A stretch of DNA of 64,000 bases. Origin: Anaerolineae bacterium (GTDB lineage Bacteria > Chloroflexota > Anaerolineae > Aggregatilineales > UBA3940). The notes under the pieces are model-generated. The model did no database searches. It saw only the letters and a list, made by a program, of their open reading frames with translations, and was not told the origin of the DNA. Below, piece after piece: positions 27,403-37,441 of this stretch (the stretch's first letter is position 1; each line of letters opens with the position of its first letter). Made by a program: the position numbers and the translations under genes. The stretch covers positions 62,001 to 126,000 of the forward strand of contig JAFGOY010000038.1 in assembly GCA_016926255.1 (NCBI GenBank), written 5' to 3'.

Positions 27403-27502
27403 CAAAAGGCTTATTCTTACCAACTGCTTACGTATTTAAAACCAAAAGATAACTACTAACTACAACCACGTCTAAACATCGGCCTATATTCAGGAATCAC
27501 AG

Positions 27503-29383
27503 ATGGATCGAGTTTCCAAGCTTGTCGCAGCGTTGGGCATACGCAGGTACCAGCCTATCAAATTTATACTGGACCTGGTACTCTGGACGCTGACGGCTCC
27601 ACTGGCCTTCTTTCTCCGCCTCGATATGAAGCATCTCATTGACCTGCGCCTATCAGCGGTGATATATACCTCGTTCAGCCTGGTCGTTAAGGCAGCGCTC
27701 ATCTACTCTTTCGCACTGCACCGGCAGTCATGGCACAAGACCGGCACGAGAGACCTGTATCACCTCATCCGGGCAACGGCAACAGGAACACTGATCCTGC
27801 TGGCGGCGGCATTCATTATCAACCCCCATGCCCCGATCCCCCGCAGCATTCCACTCATCGATGGCGCATTAGCCCTGCTTGCGCTGGGGAGCATCCGGTT
27901 GGGCACACGCCTGTTATACGAACAGGATTTGCGCCGCCAGTCACAGGAGCCGGGAACCCGAGTGCTGGTTGTTGGCGCAGGAGAAGCTGGGACGCTGCTC
28001 GTACGTGAAATGCTGCGCCATCCTGACGCCAATATGACCCCGGTCGGCTATCTCGACGACGACGATGGTAAACAGCAAACGAGTCTGGTCGGTGCGCCAG
28101 TCGTAGGGAAAATCGACGATCTCCCGGCTGTCGTCAAGCGATTGGAAATAGAAGAAGTCCTGATCGCGATGCCTTCGGCATCCGGTGAGGCAATCCGCCG
28201 GGTAGTAAACCTTGCCCGCCAGGCTGAGGTCAGACACCGGATTATGCCGAGTATGTTCGATATCCTCAGCGGGAAACTCGCACTCTCGCAAATCCGCGAG
28301 GTAGATGTCGAAGACCTGTTACGGCGTGCGCCAGTTAAGCTTAATCTAGACGAGATCGAACAGTATCTTAAAGGTCGCATCGTTCTGGTAACCGGCGGCA
28401 GCGGATCAATCGGTTCGGAGCTTGTGCGCCAGATCACACGCTTTGGCACCCGGCAGATCATTCTCCTCGACCGCAACGAAAACGGCCTCTACATATTTGA
28501 ACGTGAATTAAAACGAGTCTATCCCGATCTCAATATCGAACTACTGGTCGCAGATATCCGGTGGAAAGAAAAACTGGAACGCATCTTTGACCGGTACCGG
28601 CCTCAGGTTGTCTTCCATACAGCCGCTCACAAGCATGTTCCGGTTATGGAATCGAACCCCGACGAAGCGATACTCAACAACATTGGCGGGACACGTAACC
28701 TGCTCGACGTGGCGCTCCAATACAATGTCGAGCGTTTTGTGAACATCTCAACCGATAAAGCGATCCGTCCCACGTCGATCATGGGAGCGACCAAACGAGT
28801 CGCGGAACTGCTTGTAAGGGATGCAGCTAAAAAGGCCGCTGTCAACCAGGCCTTCATGTCGGTGCGATTTGGCAACGTGCTGGGAAGCCAGGGCAGCGTC
28901 GTACCGATCTTCAAGGAACAGATACGGCGCGGCGGGCCTATCACGCTGACCCATCCTAAGATGACTCGCTATTTCATGAGTATTCCTGAAGCGACCCAGC
29001 TTGTTCTACAGGCCGCCGCCCTGAGCGAAAATGGGGCAGTCTATATGCTCGATATGGGGGAACCTGCCCGGATCATCGATCTGGCAATGGACCTGATCCG
29101 GCTTTCCGGTCTGAAGCCATATACTGATATTGACATCGAACTGGTTGGCCCCCGGCCAGGCGAAAAAATAACCGAAGAACTGCTGACTGCGCAGGAAGGC
29201 GCGGCACCGACCAAACACGAAAAGATTTTCATCATCCGGAACAGCAACCATGACCTGGAAACGAATTTCGAACCGCGATTGGAAAGACTGCTCGAAGCAG
29301 CTCAGAGTGGCAATATCAACCGCATCCGGAGCCTGCTGCAAGAACTGGTCTTAACTTACGATCCTACTTCTCAGGTACAATGA
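27503..29383 (+). CDS. Membrane-bound nucleotide-sugar 4,6-dehydratase (CapD/WbpM type)
   Basis: Starts sugar-precursor synthesis for the surface glycan. Four hydrophobic segments lie in residues 15-130 and anchor the protein. A first Rossmann domain follows (RVLVVGAGEAG). The catalytic SDR domain starts at VLVTGGSGSIGSELVRQI and includes TAAHKHVPVMESNP and STDKAIRPTSIMGATKR. In this group the usual catalytic Tyr is Met (MGATK), as in WbpM- and PglF-like dehydratases. The likely substrate is UDP-GlcNAc. First gene of the locus. Confidence 0.9.
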   Translation: MDRVSKLVAALGIRRYQPIKFILDLVLWTLTAPLAFFLRLDMKHLIDLRLSAVIYTSFSLVVKAALIYSFALHRQSWHKTGTRDLYHLIRATATGTLILLAAAFIINPHAPIPRSIPLIDGALALLALGSIRLGTRLLYEQDLRRQSQEPGTRVLVVGAGEAGTLLVREMLRHPDANMTPVGYLDDDDGKQQTSLVGAPVVGKIDDLPAVVKRLEIEEVLIAMPSASGEAIRRVVNLARQAEVRHRIMPSMFDILSGKLALSQIREVDVEDLLRRAPVKLNLDEIEQYLKGRIVLVTGGSGSIGSELVRQITRFGTRQIILLDRNENGLYIFERELKRVYPDLNIELLVADIRWKEKLERIFDRYRPQVVFHTAAHKHVPVMESNPDEAILNNIGGTRNLLDVALQYNVERFVNISTDKAIRPTSIMGATKRVAELLVRDAAKKAAVNQAFMSVRFGNVLGSQGSVVPIFKEQIRRGGPITLTHPKMTRYFMSIPEATQLVLQAAALSENGAVYMLDMGEPARIIDLAMDLIRLSGLKPYTDIDIELVGPRPGEKITEELLTAQEGAAPTKHEKIFIIRNSNHDLETNFEPRLERLLEAAQSGNINRIRSLLQELVLTYDPTSQVQ

Positions 29384-29492
29384 TGCTCCCTCTTGACTAC
29401 CGATAGACGCTGGCAAAAGAAGTGAAACACCCTCATAATGAAGGTCATCGTTCAACAATCAGCCCTGTGAGATGCGAGAGAAGAAGGTGTAG

Positions 29493-30383
29493 GTGAATTT
29501 AACAAGCAAAGCCAGCGGACAACCAAAGCCACCGACTGTATCCTCCACACGCCAGAATCCAACCATTCGCGTTGAACGTACCACTGGCTGGAAATCACTG
29601 GGGCTTCAGGAACTATGGGAATATCGCGATCTGCTGCGGTTTCTCATCTGGCGAGAAATCAAGGGCCGTTACCGGCAGATGGCCCTTGGCCCCCTATGGA
29701 TCATCATCAAACCGCTGGCCGATATGGTAATCTTCAGTCTGGTTTTTGGCGGTCTGGCCGATCTGCCCTCGGAAGGTCTGCCATATCCGATATTCACCTA
29801 TACGGCGCTGCTGCCCTGGACGCTGTTCGCCAATTCACTTTCAAGTGCAGCAGGCAGCCTGCGTTATCAAATGAACATGATTTCTAAAGTCTATTTTCCA
29901 CGTCTGATCATGCCCATCTCACAGGTATTCATTAACCTGGCAGATTTCAGCATATCGTTCATTGTTCTTCTCGGGATGATGCTTTATTTTGGTTATTTCC
30001 CCACCCTCAAGATACTGACAATTCCTCTGTTTCTAATAATTGCCTCATTGACTTCATTGGCTGTCGGACTATGGTTAGCTGGGGTGAGCGTCCGCTTTCG
30101 CGACGTTTCTTATGGTGTCAACTATGGGGCTCGTCTCTGGATGTGGGCGACACCCGTAGCCTACTCAGTTGAGTTGGTAGCGGAAAAAGCTCCTCAATTA
30201 TTATGGCTGTACAAACTCAATCCAATGTACTGGGTCATTCAGGGATTTCGCTGGGCGCTGCTCGATAAGGGTGAAGCGCCATCTCTGTTGATGCTGGTTC
30301 CTCTGGCTGTTGTGATCCCCCTGCTGATATCGGGGTTGTATATTTTCCGTCGCACTGAAAAGACGATTGTGGATTTGCAATAG
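29493..30383 (+). CDS. wzm: ABC-2 type polysaccharide exporter permease (Wzm)
   Basis: Inner-membrane permease of 296 residues with a cytosolic N-terminal amphipathic part (ELWEYRDLLRFLIWREIKGRYRQ) and six hydrophobic spans, matching Wzm/TagG. With the adjacent Wzt-like ATPase it would export a lipid-linked O-polysaccharide or related glycan. GTG 29493 follows GAAGGTGTAG. The stop lies six bases before the next start, so the pair is an operon. Confidence 0.9.
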   Translation: MNLTSKASGQPKPPTVSSTRQNPTIRVERTTGWKSLGLQELWEYRDLLRFLIWREIKGRYRQMALGPLWIIIKPLADMVIFSLVFGGLADLPSEGLPYPIFTYTALLPWTLFANSLSSAAGSLRYQMNMISKVYFPRLIMPISQVFINLADFSISFIVLLGMMLYFGYFPTLKILTIPLFLIIASLTSLAVGLWLAGVSVRFRDVSYGVNYGARLWMWATPVAYSVELVAEKAPQLLWLYKLNPMYWVIQGFRWALLDKGEAPSLLMLVPLAVVIPLLISGLYIFRRTEKTIVDLQ

Positions 30384-30388
30384 AAATT

Positions 30389-31696
30389 ATGAGTCAACTA
30401 GCGATTAAAGTTGAAGATTTGGGTAAACGCTACCGGATTGGCGTGCGAGAAAAGAAAGCTGACAATCGCGCTCAAGCCTTCTTACAAACAGTCCGCTCCC
30501 CATTCAACTATCTACTAAGCACCTTACGGGGTCCATCCGAGGATGAAGTCATTTGGGCCTTGCGAAACATTTACTTTGAATTACATCATGGCGAGGTCAT
30601 TGGGATTATCGGGCATAATGGCGCGGGGAAAAGCACCCTCTTAAAAATCTTATCTCGTATCACCGAGCCTACAGAAGGATACGCAGATATCTATGGGCGG
30701 GTCGGTTCACTTCTTGAGGTTGGGACAGGGTTTCATCCCGATCTCACCGGGCGCGAGAACGTCTACATGAATGGCACTATTCTTGGTATGACCAAAATCG
30801 AGATTGACCGCAAGTTCGACGAAATTGTAGACTTCGCCGGTGTCGAGAAATTCATTGATACGCCGGTCAAGTATTACTCAAGTGGCATGAATGTACGCCT
30901 GGGCTTTGCTATCGCTGCACATCTGGAGCCAGAAATCTTGCTGGTTGATGAAGTACTGGCCGTTGGAGACATAGAATTTCAAGAGAAGTGCCTTAATAAA
31001 ATGGATCAGGTATCGCAGACCGGTCGAACTGTATTATTTGTCAGTCACAATATTGGCATGATCGAAAATCTCTGCGGTCGATCCATCTTGCTTTCTCATG
31101 GCCATATGATAGCCGACGACGATACAAAAAATGTCACAAAGCTTTATCTTGAGCAACTAAGCCTATCAAATTCACATAAAGAAAGTAACAATATCTATGA
31201 CCTCAAGCGGCGACATAAACATTATGGCGAGATCGTTCGATTTTCTCACTGTCAAATTCAAAATGCTGATAGTGAGCCGACTTCTCACATTCGTTTGGGG
31301 GAACCTTTTACTGTCGTAGTCCAGGGAATCTCTAAGACAGATGTAAAAAATGTAGATGTGGTAATACGTTTGCGAAGCTCTTACGGCGTCAACGTAGTTG
31401 CGGCTTCAAGTGGGGAAGCTAATATGTTGGTTCACTTCGTAAAAGGAAAAACCGTTTCTATTACCACTCAATTTGACGGTTTAATTCTTTCTGAAGGGAA
31501 GTATTATATTGAATTGTATGCAATGAAACTTAATCGCGGGCTCGATTTGATCACAAATGCAGGAGCATTTATGGTGACGGAATCACGTTATTCTGGTGCA
31601 GAAAAATTCCGCCCCCTGTATGGTCTGGAGGGCGTGATCCGTTATAGCCCAAAGTGGCAGACATCGGTGTTAGAAAACTCAAGAGAATCGCTTTAG
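30389..31696 (+). CDS. wzt: Polysaccharide exporter ATPase with carbohydrate-binding domain (Wzt)
   Basis: Drives export through Wzm. The N-terminal ABC domain has Walker A (GHNGAGKST), signature YSSGMNVRLGF and Walker B ILLVDEVLAVGD. Residues about 290-430 form a beta-sandwich of the Wzt_C type, which in O-antigen exporters binds the glycan end. From about 31140 the DNA becomes clearly AT-rich while the ABC half is not, hinting that the sugar-binding domain was exchanged. Confidence 0.9.
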   Translation: MSQLAIKVEDLGKRYRIGVREKKADNRAQAFLQTVRSPFNYLLSTLRGPSEDEVIWALRNIYFELHHGEVIGIIGHNGAGKSTLLKILSRITEPTEGYADIYGRVGSLLEVGTGFHPDLTGRENVYMNGTILGMTKIEIDRKFDEIVDFAGVEKFIDTPVKYYSSGMNVRLGFAIAAHLEPEILLVDEVLAVGDIEFQEKCLNKMDQVSQTGRTVLFVSHNIGMIENLCGRSILLSHGHMIADDDTKNVTKLYLEQLSLSNSHKESNNIYDLKRRHKHYGEIVRFSHCQIQNADSEPTSHIRLGEPFTVVVQGISKTDVKNVDVVIRLRSSYGVNVVAASSGEANMLVHFVKGKTVSITTQFDGLILSEGKYYIELYAMKLNRGLDLITNAGAFMVTESRYSGAEKFRPLYGLEGVIRYSPKWQTSVLENSRESL

Positions 31697-31724
31697 ATAC
31701 TCCTGGAAAGTGGTAGAAGCGATT

Positions 31725-32372
31725 ATGCCCAATCTGGCAGATCATAAGACCGTGACATCTTCACATTATTGGAATAGCTGGTATCTCTCCCCACGGCGAA
31801 TGTCGTCTATCGGCTGGCAATATTACTTATGCACCGAGATCAATGCTGCGACTTTCTTAGAGATCGGTATGGGGGCCGGGATTTTAACCTGGATGCTGCG
31901 TAAATCTAATAAGAGTGTGGTTACCTCGGACCTGGTAATGGATTTGAAGCCGGATATTATTACCAGACTTCCCACCCTGGCATTCAGAAATCGGATATTT
32001 GACGCCATCACGTGTTTTCAGGTTTTAGAACATCTTCCTTTTGACCAATTTGCCACCTCTTTGAAAGAAATGAAACGCGTCAGTAAGCAGTGGATAATCC
32101 TTAGCTTACCGGATAAAACAAAACAACTGCCCTTGAAGGTGCAAATAGCGCGCAGGGTTTATCAGTTTTTCAAGTTTCCTCCCCGGTGGAAGCCAAGACC
32201 ATTACCCATTTCTATTGACCCTCAGCATTGCTGGGAAATTGGATATGATGGCATTACCTACGACACTATCCTGGGCGTTGCAAGCTCTCTTGACTTACAC
32301 GCTGTCGAGCATTTTCGTAATGAGTTAAATCCTTATCACTATTATTTTTTGTTGGAACGAATGGATATTTAA
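31725..32372 (+). CDS. SAM-dependent methyltransferase
   Basis: Class I methyltransferase of about 215 residues. SAM-binding motif FLEIGMGAGILTWML and later acidic SDLVMDLKPD are visible. The catalytic region contains FDAITCFQVLEHLPFD. It probably methylates a sugar or end group of the exported glycan, fitting its place after wzt, but the acceptor is unknown. A GTG start at 31710 is possible. The gene is AT-richer than its neighbours. Confidence 0.8.
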   Translation: MPNLADHKTVTSSHYWNSWYLSPRRMSSIGWQYYLCTEINAATFLEIGMGAGILTWMLRKSNKSVVTSDLVMDLKPDIITRLPTLAFRNRIFDAITCFQVLEHLPFDQFATSLKEMKRVSKQWIILSLPDKTKQLPLKVQIARRVYQFFKFPPRWKPRPLPISIDPQHCWEIGYDGITYDTILGVASSLDLHAVEHFRNELNPYHYYFLLERMDI

Positions 32373-32379
32373 GGCCTCT

Positions 32380-33279
32380 ATGTCACTCATCACCATTGGC
32401 ATCACCGCCTACCGTGAAGGCGCATGGCTCGAAGAATGCTGGCAGTCGATCATCGTCCAGACCGACCCGCGCTGGGAGGCCGTGCTGGTACTCGACGGCG
32501 GCGCTGACGAGGAAACACGCAAAGTTTTCGAACAGATCGATCACCCAAAGCTGACCAGGATCGTCTGCAAAGAGAATGTTGGCCCTTACCCGGCTCGCCG
32601 GATGGCCGTCGAAGCCGCGCAGACCGGCTGGTACGCCCACCTCGATGCAGACGACCGGCTTCCACCTCTGGCGGTCGATATTATCCTCAGTGCCATCGGT
32701 GCCAACCCGGATGCCGATTTCGTCTTTGGCGAGTGCCTCTATTTTGGCGATGGCCAGTGCAAGCTGAACCAGATTGGCGGGATCGATATCGAGGCGCTGG
32801 CTTATGGCCCGATCATCAATGGGCAGTCACCCATCCGCGTCGATCTCTTTCACCGGGTCGGCGGGTTTGCCCCGGAGCTGGTCACCGGCGGCGCGGATTG
32901 GGATTTCTGGGCGGGGGTGTATGAGAGCGGTGCAAAGGGCGTCAGGGCGGGCGGCACGATCTACGAGCGCCGCGCTCATGGCGACAGCGTCGGTTCACGT
33001 CGCGAACTGGGTCAGGTGGCGGTCGCTGAGACGATCATCAGGCGGCACCCCGATTTCTTTTCGACGGAGGAACGCCGCCACCGCTGCCTGGGCAATGCTC
33101 ACGAGCGCGTCGCCCTCGCGTACCGGGCGCAGAAGCGGCGGAAAGAGGCGGGACATCACGCCCGGAAAGCGATTGAATACGGGTTTGAATCGACGAGATT
33201 GGCTGAAATTGTACGCGAGTCGGAAATGCCCTGGTATCGCTACTGGCTGCGACGTGCTGCTGCAAAGCTGCTCTCATAG
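32380..33279 (+). CDS. Family 2 glycosyltransferase
   Basis: Cytosolic GT-A enzyme of 299 residues. The N-terminal nucleotide-sugar site ITIGITAYREGAWLEECWQS is followed by the metal-binding Asp motif HLDADDRLPP (about residue 87-96). A later acidic WDFWAG segment may be catalytic. A helical C-terminus follows. The transferred sugar is unknown. It starts seven bases after the methyltransferase gene. Confidence 0.88.
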   Translation: MSLITIGITAYREGAWLEECWQSIIVQTDPRWEAVLVLDGGADEETRKVFEQIDHPKLTRIVCKENVGPYPARRMAVEAAQTGWYAHLDADDRLPPLAVDIILSAIGANPDADFVFGECLYFGDGQCKLNQIGGIDIEALAYGPIINGQSPIRVDLFHRVGGFAPELVTGGADWDFWAGVYESGAKGVRAGGTIYERRAHGDSVGSRRELGQVAVAETIIRRHPDFFSTEERRHRCLGNAHERVALAYRAQKRRKEAGHHARKAIEYGFESTRLAEIVRESEMPWYRYWLRRAAAKLLS

Positions 33280-33294
33280 GGTAGGAGGAAAAAT

Positions 33295-34482
33295 TTGGAT
33301 GTGCTGCATGTCATGACGAGCCTGAATCCCGGCGGTGTCGCGACTTTTATTCGACACCTGGTTCCCCGCCTCTCTCAACAGGGTATTCATAGCGAGATAG
33401 TATTAACGATTGACCGTGGGATAATCGCTGACGTACTGACAGAACAGGAAATCACAATTCACACCTGCTGGAAAGAGTTGAAATATTATCCTGAGTGGTC
33501 CTGGCGAGTCGGCAAGGCATTTCGCACGTTGTCCGGTTATTCATTTCCTTTACGCCTGAAGAAGATTATACAACAGCGCCGCCCGGATATTGTTCACAGC
33601 CACATGCATGGCGAATTGTGGACCGAACAACTTCGATCTGCACATGCTGCCGGTGCGCCAATGGCCTTGACGCTGCATTCGCCTTCCAGTATCTATCCGC
33701 AGTTGAAGGCACTAAAAAAGTTTATACGGCAGTTACAGCCGGGCGATATGCTGGTAGGTCTTGGCCCCGGCGTATATCGAGCTTACGGGCCGTATTTTCC
33801 TGACATTTCATCTGAGTACCTCTATAACCTGCCAGTTGGCATCCCCTATGGGCTGCCGGATACAGGCGCGCAGGATCAAAAAGCCCGGAGCAATATCCAC
33901 ACCGAGCTGGGAATCCCAACAAATACCCCGGTAGTTGGCAGCATCGGTCGTTTGCTCGACGTAAAACGGTATGGCGACCTGCTCACTGCCATTCCAGAAA
34001 TCCCGGACACCCACGTTTTGCTCGTCGGTGACGGAACCGATCGGCAGAATCTGGAAACACAGGCTGCTGCGCTCAATATTGAGAATCGCGTTCATTTCGT
34101 CGGGTTTCAGACCAATCCAGAGTACTGGCTTGATGCTATTGACATTTATGTATTGCCGTCTCAATCGGAAGGTTTACCGGTAGCCATTCTTGAAGCAATG
34201 GCAAAAGGCATACCAACTGTGGCAACCAGAGTGCGGGGTATAACTGACTTGGTTGAACACGAGAAGAATGGCCTGCTGGTTCCGCTGGCGGATCCGCCAG
34301 CCCTGGCAGCAGCCATCCGGCTACTGCTGGATGATAGTGCCCTTCGTGCCCGGCTTGGACATCAAGCCCGTTCCCAATTTTTGGCGCACTATCTCATCGA
34401 CCATGTTGCCGAACTCTACGGCAATCTATACCACTTAATGCTCGACAACTGGAATTTGAACCATCAGCCACACAATGCCTGA
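33295..34482 (+). CDS. Family 4 glycosyltransferase
   Basis: Retaining GT-B enzyme of 395 residues. The N-terminal domain opens with VMTSLNPGGVATFIRHL. The donor domain contains GSIGRLLDVKRYGDLL and the EX7E motif in SEGLPVAILEAMAKGIP. TTG 33295 is supported by AGGAGG six bases upstream. Donor and acceptor sugars cannot be read from the sequence. Confidence 0.9.
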   Translation: MDVLHVMTSLNPGGVATFIRHLVPRLSQQGIHSEIVLTIDRGIIADVLTEQEITIHTCWKELKYYPEWSWRVGKAFRTLSGYSFPLRLKKIIQQRRPDIVHSHMHGELWTEQLRSAHAAGAPMALTLHSPSSIYPQLKALKKFIRQLQPGDMLVGLGPGVYRAYGPYFPDISSEYLYNLPVGIPYGLPDTGAQDQKARSNIHTELGIPTNTPVVGSIGRLLDVKRYGDLLTAIPEIPDTHVLLVGDGTDRQNLETQAAALNIENRVHFVGFQTNPEYWLDAIDIYVLPSQSEGLPVAILEAMAKGIPTVATRVRGITDLVEHEKNGLLVPLADPPALAAAIRLLLDDSALRARLGHQARSQFLAHYLIDHVAELYGNLYHLMLDNWNLNHQPHNA

Positions 34483-34505
34483 TAAGCGCTGCCCCAGGAG
34501 TTAAT

Positions 34506-35270
34506 ATGTTCCGCAGAACGATCAAGCAGTTGAAGCGAATCGATGATGCCTACATCATTGCGCGGGAGGCCGGTTTCAGCCGCCGGGAGGCGGTAAAAAT
34601 CGCCAGTCATCGGTCGAGCCGTGACGCATTCATCAAGCTGACCCATGTTCCGGGAGAGATCGGGGGAGTCATTGTCGACGTCGGGGCGAATCGCGGCCAG
34701 TTGATCGAGATCGCCATGCAGCGCTTTCGCCCGCAGAAGATCGTTGGCATCGAGCCGCTCCCCGGTGCCTTTGCCGAATTGCAGAAAAAGTGGGGGGAAA
34801 ATCCGGCGGTCAGGCTTTTTCAGTGTGCTGCTGGGGCAACAAACAAACCCGTCGAATTACAGGTCAGCCACCACGATCAGGCCAGCTCGGTGCTGCCCAT
34901 ACGCACCGATGACGACCTGCTGTTCGACCAGCGCGATGTAAGCCTGTCGCACGTCATTCGGGTCGAGCAGCGCCGACTCGATGACATCCTCAGGGAAGCA
35001 GGCATCGGCCAGATCGATCTGCTGGTTCTCGATGTGCAGGGCTACGAGCTTGAAGTCCTGCGGGGCGCTGAGGACAGCCTGCAAAACACCGAAACGATCA
35101 TGCTGGAAGTCAGCTTTTACCCGCAGTATGAAACACAATCGTTATTCTGGAACGTTCATAATTATTTGCACGAAAAGGGCTTTGTGCTACGCTGGTTAGG
35201 AGACTATCAGACGACTTCCGATGGGGTGATTCTTCAAGCTGACGCAGTGTACGTTAACCGGGATCGTTGA
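34506..35270 (+). CDS. FkbM-family methyltransferase
   Basis: SAM-dependent O-methyltransferase of 254 residues. Motif I is VDVGANRGQLIEIAMQ, followed by GIEPLPGAFAELQ, and the family core DLLVLDVQGYELEVLRGA. It probably methylates a hydroxyl of the glycan. Strong AGGAG precedes ATG 34506. Confidence 0.9.
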   Translation: MFRRTIKQLKRIDDAYIIAREAGFSRREAVKIASHRSSRDAFIKLTHVPGEIGGVIVDVGANRGQLIEIAMQRFRPQKIVGIEPLPGAFAELQKKWGENPAVRLFQCAAGATNKPVELQVSHHDQASSVLPIRTDDDLLFDQRDVSLSHVIRVEQRRLDDILREAGIGQIDLLVLDVQGYELEVLRGAEDSLQNTETIMLEVSFYPQYETQSLFWNVHNYLHEKGFVLRWLGDYQTTSDGVILQADAVYVNRDR

Positions 35271-35356
35271 CCATTTTGGACTGGTTGCCAGAAATCGCCC
35301 GTAACGCCTGAATCGTAGAGCCAGTCAAAGTGAAGCCAGGGTAGGGATAAAGCAGC

Positions 35357-36448
35357 GTGCGGGAACAAGCCAGAACCACAGTCCAAGAGATTCCTGATTC
35401 GAAACTTCTGCTGGTTGCCAGGCGCTGGACGAAACGCGGCAAGAACACCGACTTTGAGCACTTTTTTGATTTCTTCCCGAATGCGATCAGGGTCACAACC
35501 GGCGACGAGCTTCAATCGCCGTACCGTGTGTTGAAGGCGATCTCGAAGCAGGCCAGGCAGGACGGCTACACCAGCTACAGCGTCGGGATGGAAGCAGCGG
35601 CGATGGGGCGGATGCTGCGCCATCGCCCCCGGCTGGTGCATTTCTGGTACGCCGATCACGAATATCACTATGCGTGGATGGCGGCGCGGGCGGTCGGGGC
35701 GAAGATCGTTGGCACCTTTTTCTTCTCGGTTGAAGAGTTCGAAGACCGGATGCCTCACAAGCGGCACCTGAAGCACCTCGATCTGGTGATCGCCTCAGGG
35801 CGGTTCCAGATGGAATATCTGAAGCAATACGTCGATGAGCGCAGGCTGGTTTACCTGCCGCTGGGCGTGGACTGCTCGTTCTTCAAGCCGCCGGGCGATC
35901 CATCCCTGCGCTGGGAGAACGGCCCTCGGCTGCTTCAGGTGGGCGTGAACCGCCGCGATTTCGACACGCTGCACAAAGTGATCGGGCAGCTTCATGTCCA
36001 TTATCCGAATCTGCGTTTGGAGATGGTCGGCTGCCGCGATGTGCAAGATCAGTTCGAAGGGGACTCGTTCGTCGTTTTTCACCCGTTTCTGAGCGACGAG
36101 GAGCTTTTACAGGTCTACCAGCGGGCGACGGTGATGCTCCTGCCCCTGCTCGAAGGTGGATCGAGCAACGCGCTCAACGAGGCGATGGCCGCCGGGCTGC
36201 CGGTCGTCGCCACACGGATGCCAAACCTGGAAGACTACGTTTCGAAAGAGGGCGTGAGACTCTGCCCGCCGGGTGATGCCAGGGCGATGGCTCAGGCCTG
36301 CCGCGAGTTGATCGACAATCGTGCTGCCTGGGAGAAGGCTTCCGCCGCCGCCGTGCAGCACGTTTCTCAATACGATTGGCCGAATATCAAGCAGCAACTT
36401 CTAAAATACTACGAAGAACGACTGGGGCTGCGAGTCGTCAATTCCTAA
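35357..36448 (+). CDS. Family 4 glycosyltransferase
   Basis: GT-B enzyme of 363 residues. The donor half contains LLQVGVNRRDFDTL and the Glu-rich motif EGGSSNALNEAMAAGLPVVATRMP. The N-terminal half is short compared with the family. GTG 35357 is used, but its ribosome site is weak. The 86-base gap before it holds nothing I can identify. Confidence 0.85.
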   Translation: MREQARTTVQEIPDSKLLLVARRWTKRGKNTDFEHFFDFFPNAIRVTTGDELQSPYRVLKAISKQARQDGYTSYSVGMEAAAMGRMLRHRPRLVHFWYADHEYHYAWMAARAVGAKIVGTFFFSVEEFEDRMPHKRHLKHLDLVIASGRFQMEYLKQYVDERRLVYLPLGVDCSFFKPPGDPSLRWENGPRLLQVGVNRRDFDTLHKVIGQLHVHYPNLRLEMVGCRDVQDQFEGDSFVVFHPFLSDEELLQVYQRATVMLLPLLEGGSSNALNEAMAAGLPVVATRMPNLEDYVSKEGVRLCPPGDARAMAQACRELIDNRAAWEKASAAAVQHVSQYDWPNIKQQLLKYYEERLGLRVVNS

Positions 36449-36460
36449 CAGGGGGAGGAC

Positions 36461-37441
36461 GTGCCACTGCGTTTATCAGGGCAGAAATCGCCAACGATAT
36501 TCTATATCACCCCCGACTACGATAAACCCAGCTGGGGGATCGGGATATTGTACCATCACGTCGACATGCTGCGGGCGGAGGGCTTCGATGCGGTGATCGT
36601 CCACAACAAGGCCCCGTTTCGCCTCGACTGGCTGGACCTAGATGTCCCGATTCGCTATCTCGATCAGGGAATCCATCCCCGGCGGCGTGATATACTCGTC
36701 GTGCCGGAGATCACCGCCGGGCGGGGTGGGCTGTTGAAGCTTCGCTGCCGCCGCTTCGTATTCGTTCAGAACAGCTACCTGATGCTGACCAAACTGGATA
36801 CATTCTCGCGCTACGACACACTGGGATACGAACGGGCAATGACGATCATGCCGCATATCCAGCAGATCATCAAAGTGCAGTATGGTCTCCCGGCGGCGAT
36901 CATACCCCCGTTCGTCGCGCCGTATTTCTTCATCGCACCGGAGAACCTGCATCACGACTTCCGCCGCAGGCAGATCGTAATCTACCCGAAGCCGGGAAGC
37001 CAGGATGATTATGATATTCTGAGCAAAGTGCTGAAGCATCACCTGGAATCGGTGCCGGGCTGGGAACTGGTCGAGTTGAGCGGATACAGCCACCGGGAAA
37101 CGGCGGCACTGCTGCAAGAATCGATGTTCTTCGTCAGCCTGAACACCCGCGAAGCATTCAATACCAGCGTCCCCGAAGCGATGGCCGCCGGGTGCATCCC
37201 GGTCTGCTATGAGGCATTCGGCGGTCAGGACAACCTGCGCGATGGCGAAAACGCCTATGTTTTCCCCAACAATTACATCTACCCGCTGATCGAAAAGCTG
37301 CTCGACCTGATCGATCACTATGATTCTATCCAGGACGAACTCGCCAGGATGAGAGAGAATGCCTTCGAAACCGCCTCCCACTATACATGGGACAACACGC
37401 GGGAGGCGCTGCTTGCTTTCTTCAAGGCAGAGATCAGATGA
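36461..37441 (+). CDS. GT4-like glycosyltransferase
   Basis: 326 residues. The fold resembles GT-B proteins: start IFYITPDYDKPSWGIGILYHHV, and a donor-domain motif SLNTREAFNTSVPEAMAAGCIPVCYE. Sequence similarity to well-known GT4 enzymes is low in the N-terminal half. GTG 36461 follows GGGGGAGG. The stop overlaps the next ATG (ATGA), so the two are coupled. Confidence 0.75.
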   Translation: MPLRLSGQKSPTIFYITPDYDKPSWGIGILYHHVDMLRAEGFDAVIVHNKAPFRLDWLDLDVPIRYLDQGIHPRRRDILVVPEITAGRGGLLKLRCRRFVFVQNSYLMLTKLDTFSRYDTLGYERAMTIMPHIQQIIKVQYGLPAAIIPPFVAPYFFIAPENLHHDFRRRQIVIYPKPGSQDDYDILSKVLKHHLESVPGWELVELSGYSHRETAALLQESMFFVSLNTREAFNTSVPEAMAAGCIPVCYEAFGGQDNLRDGENAYVFPNNYIYPLIEKLLDLIDHYDSIQDELARMRENAFETASHYTWDNTREALLAFFKAEIR

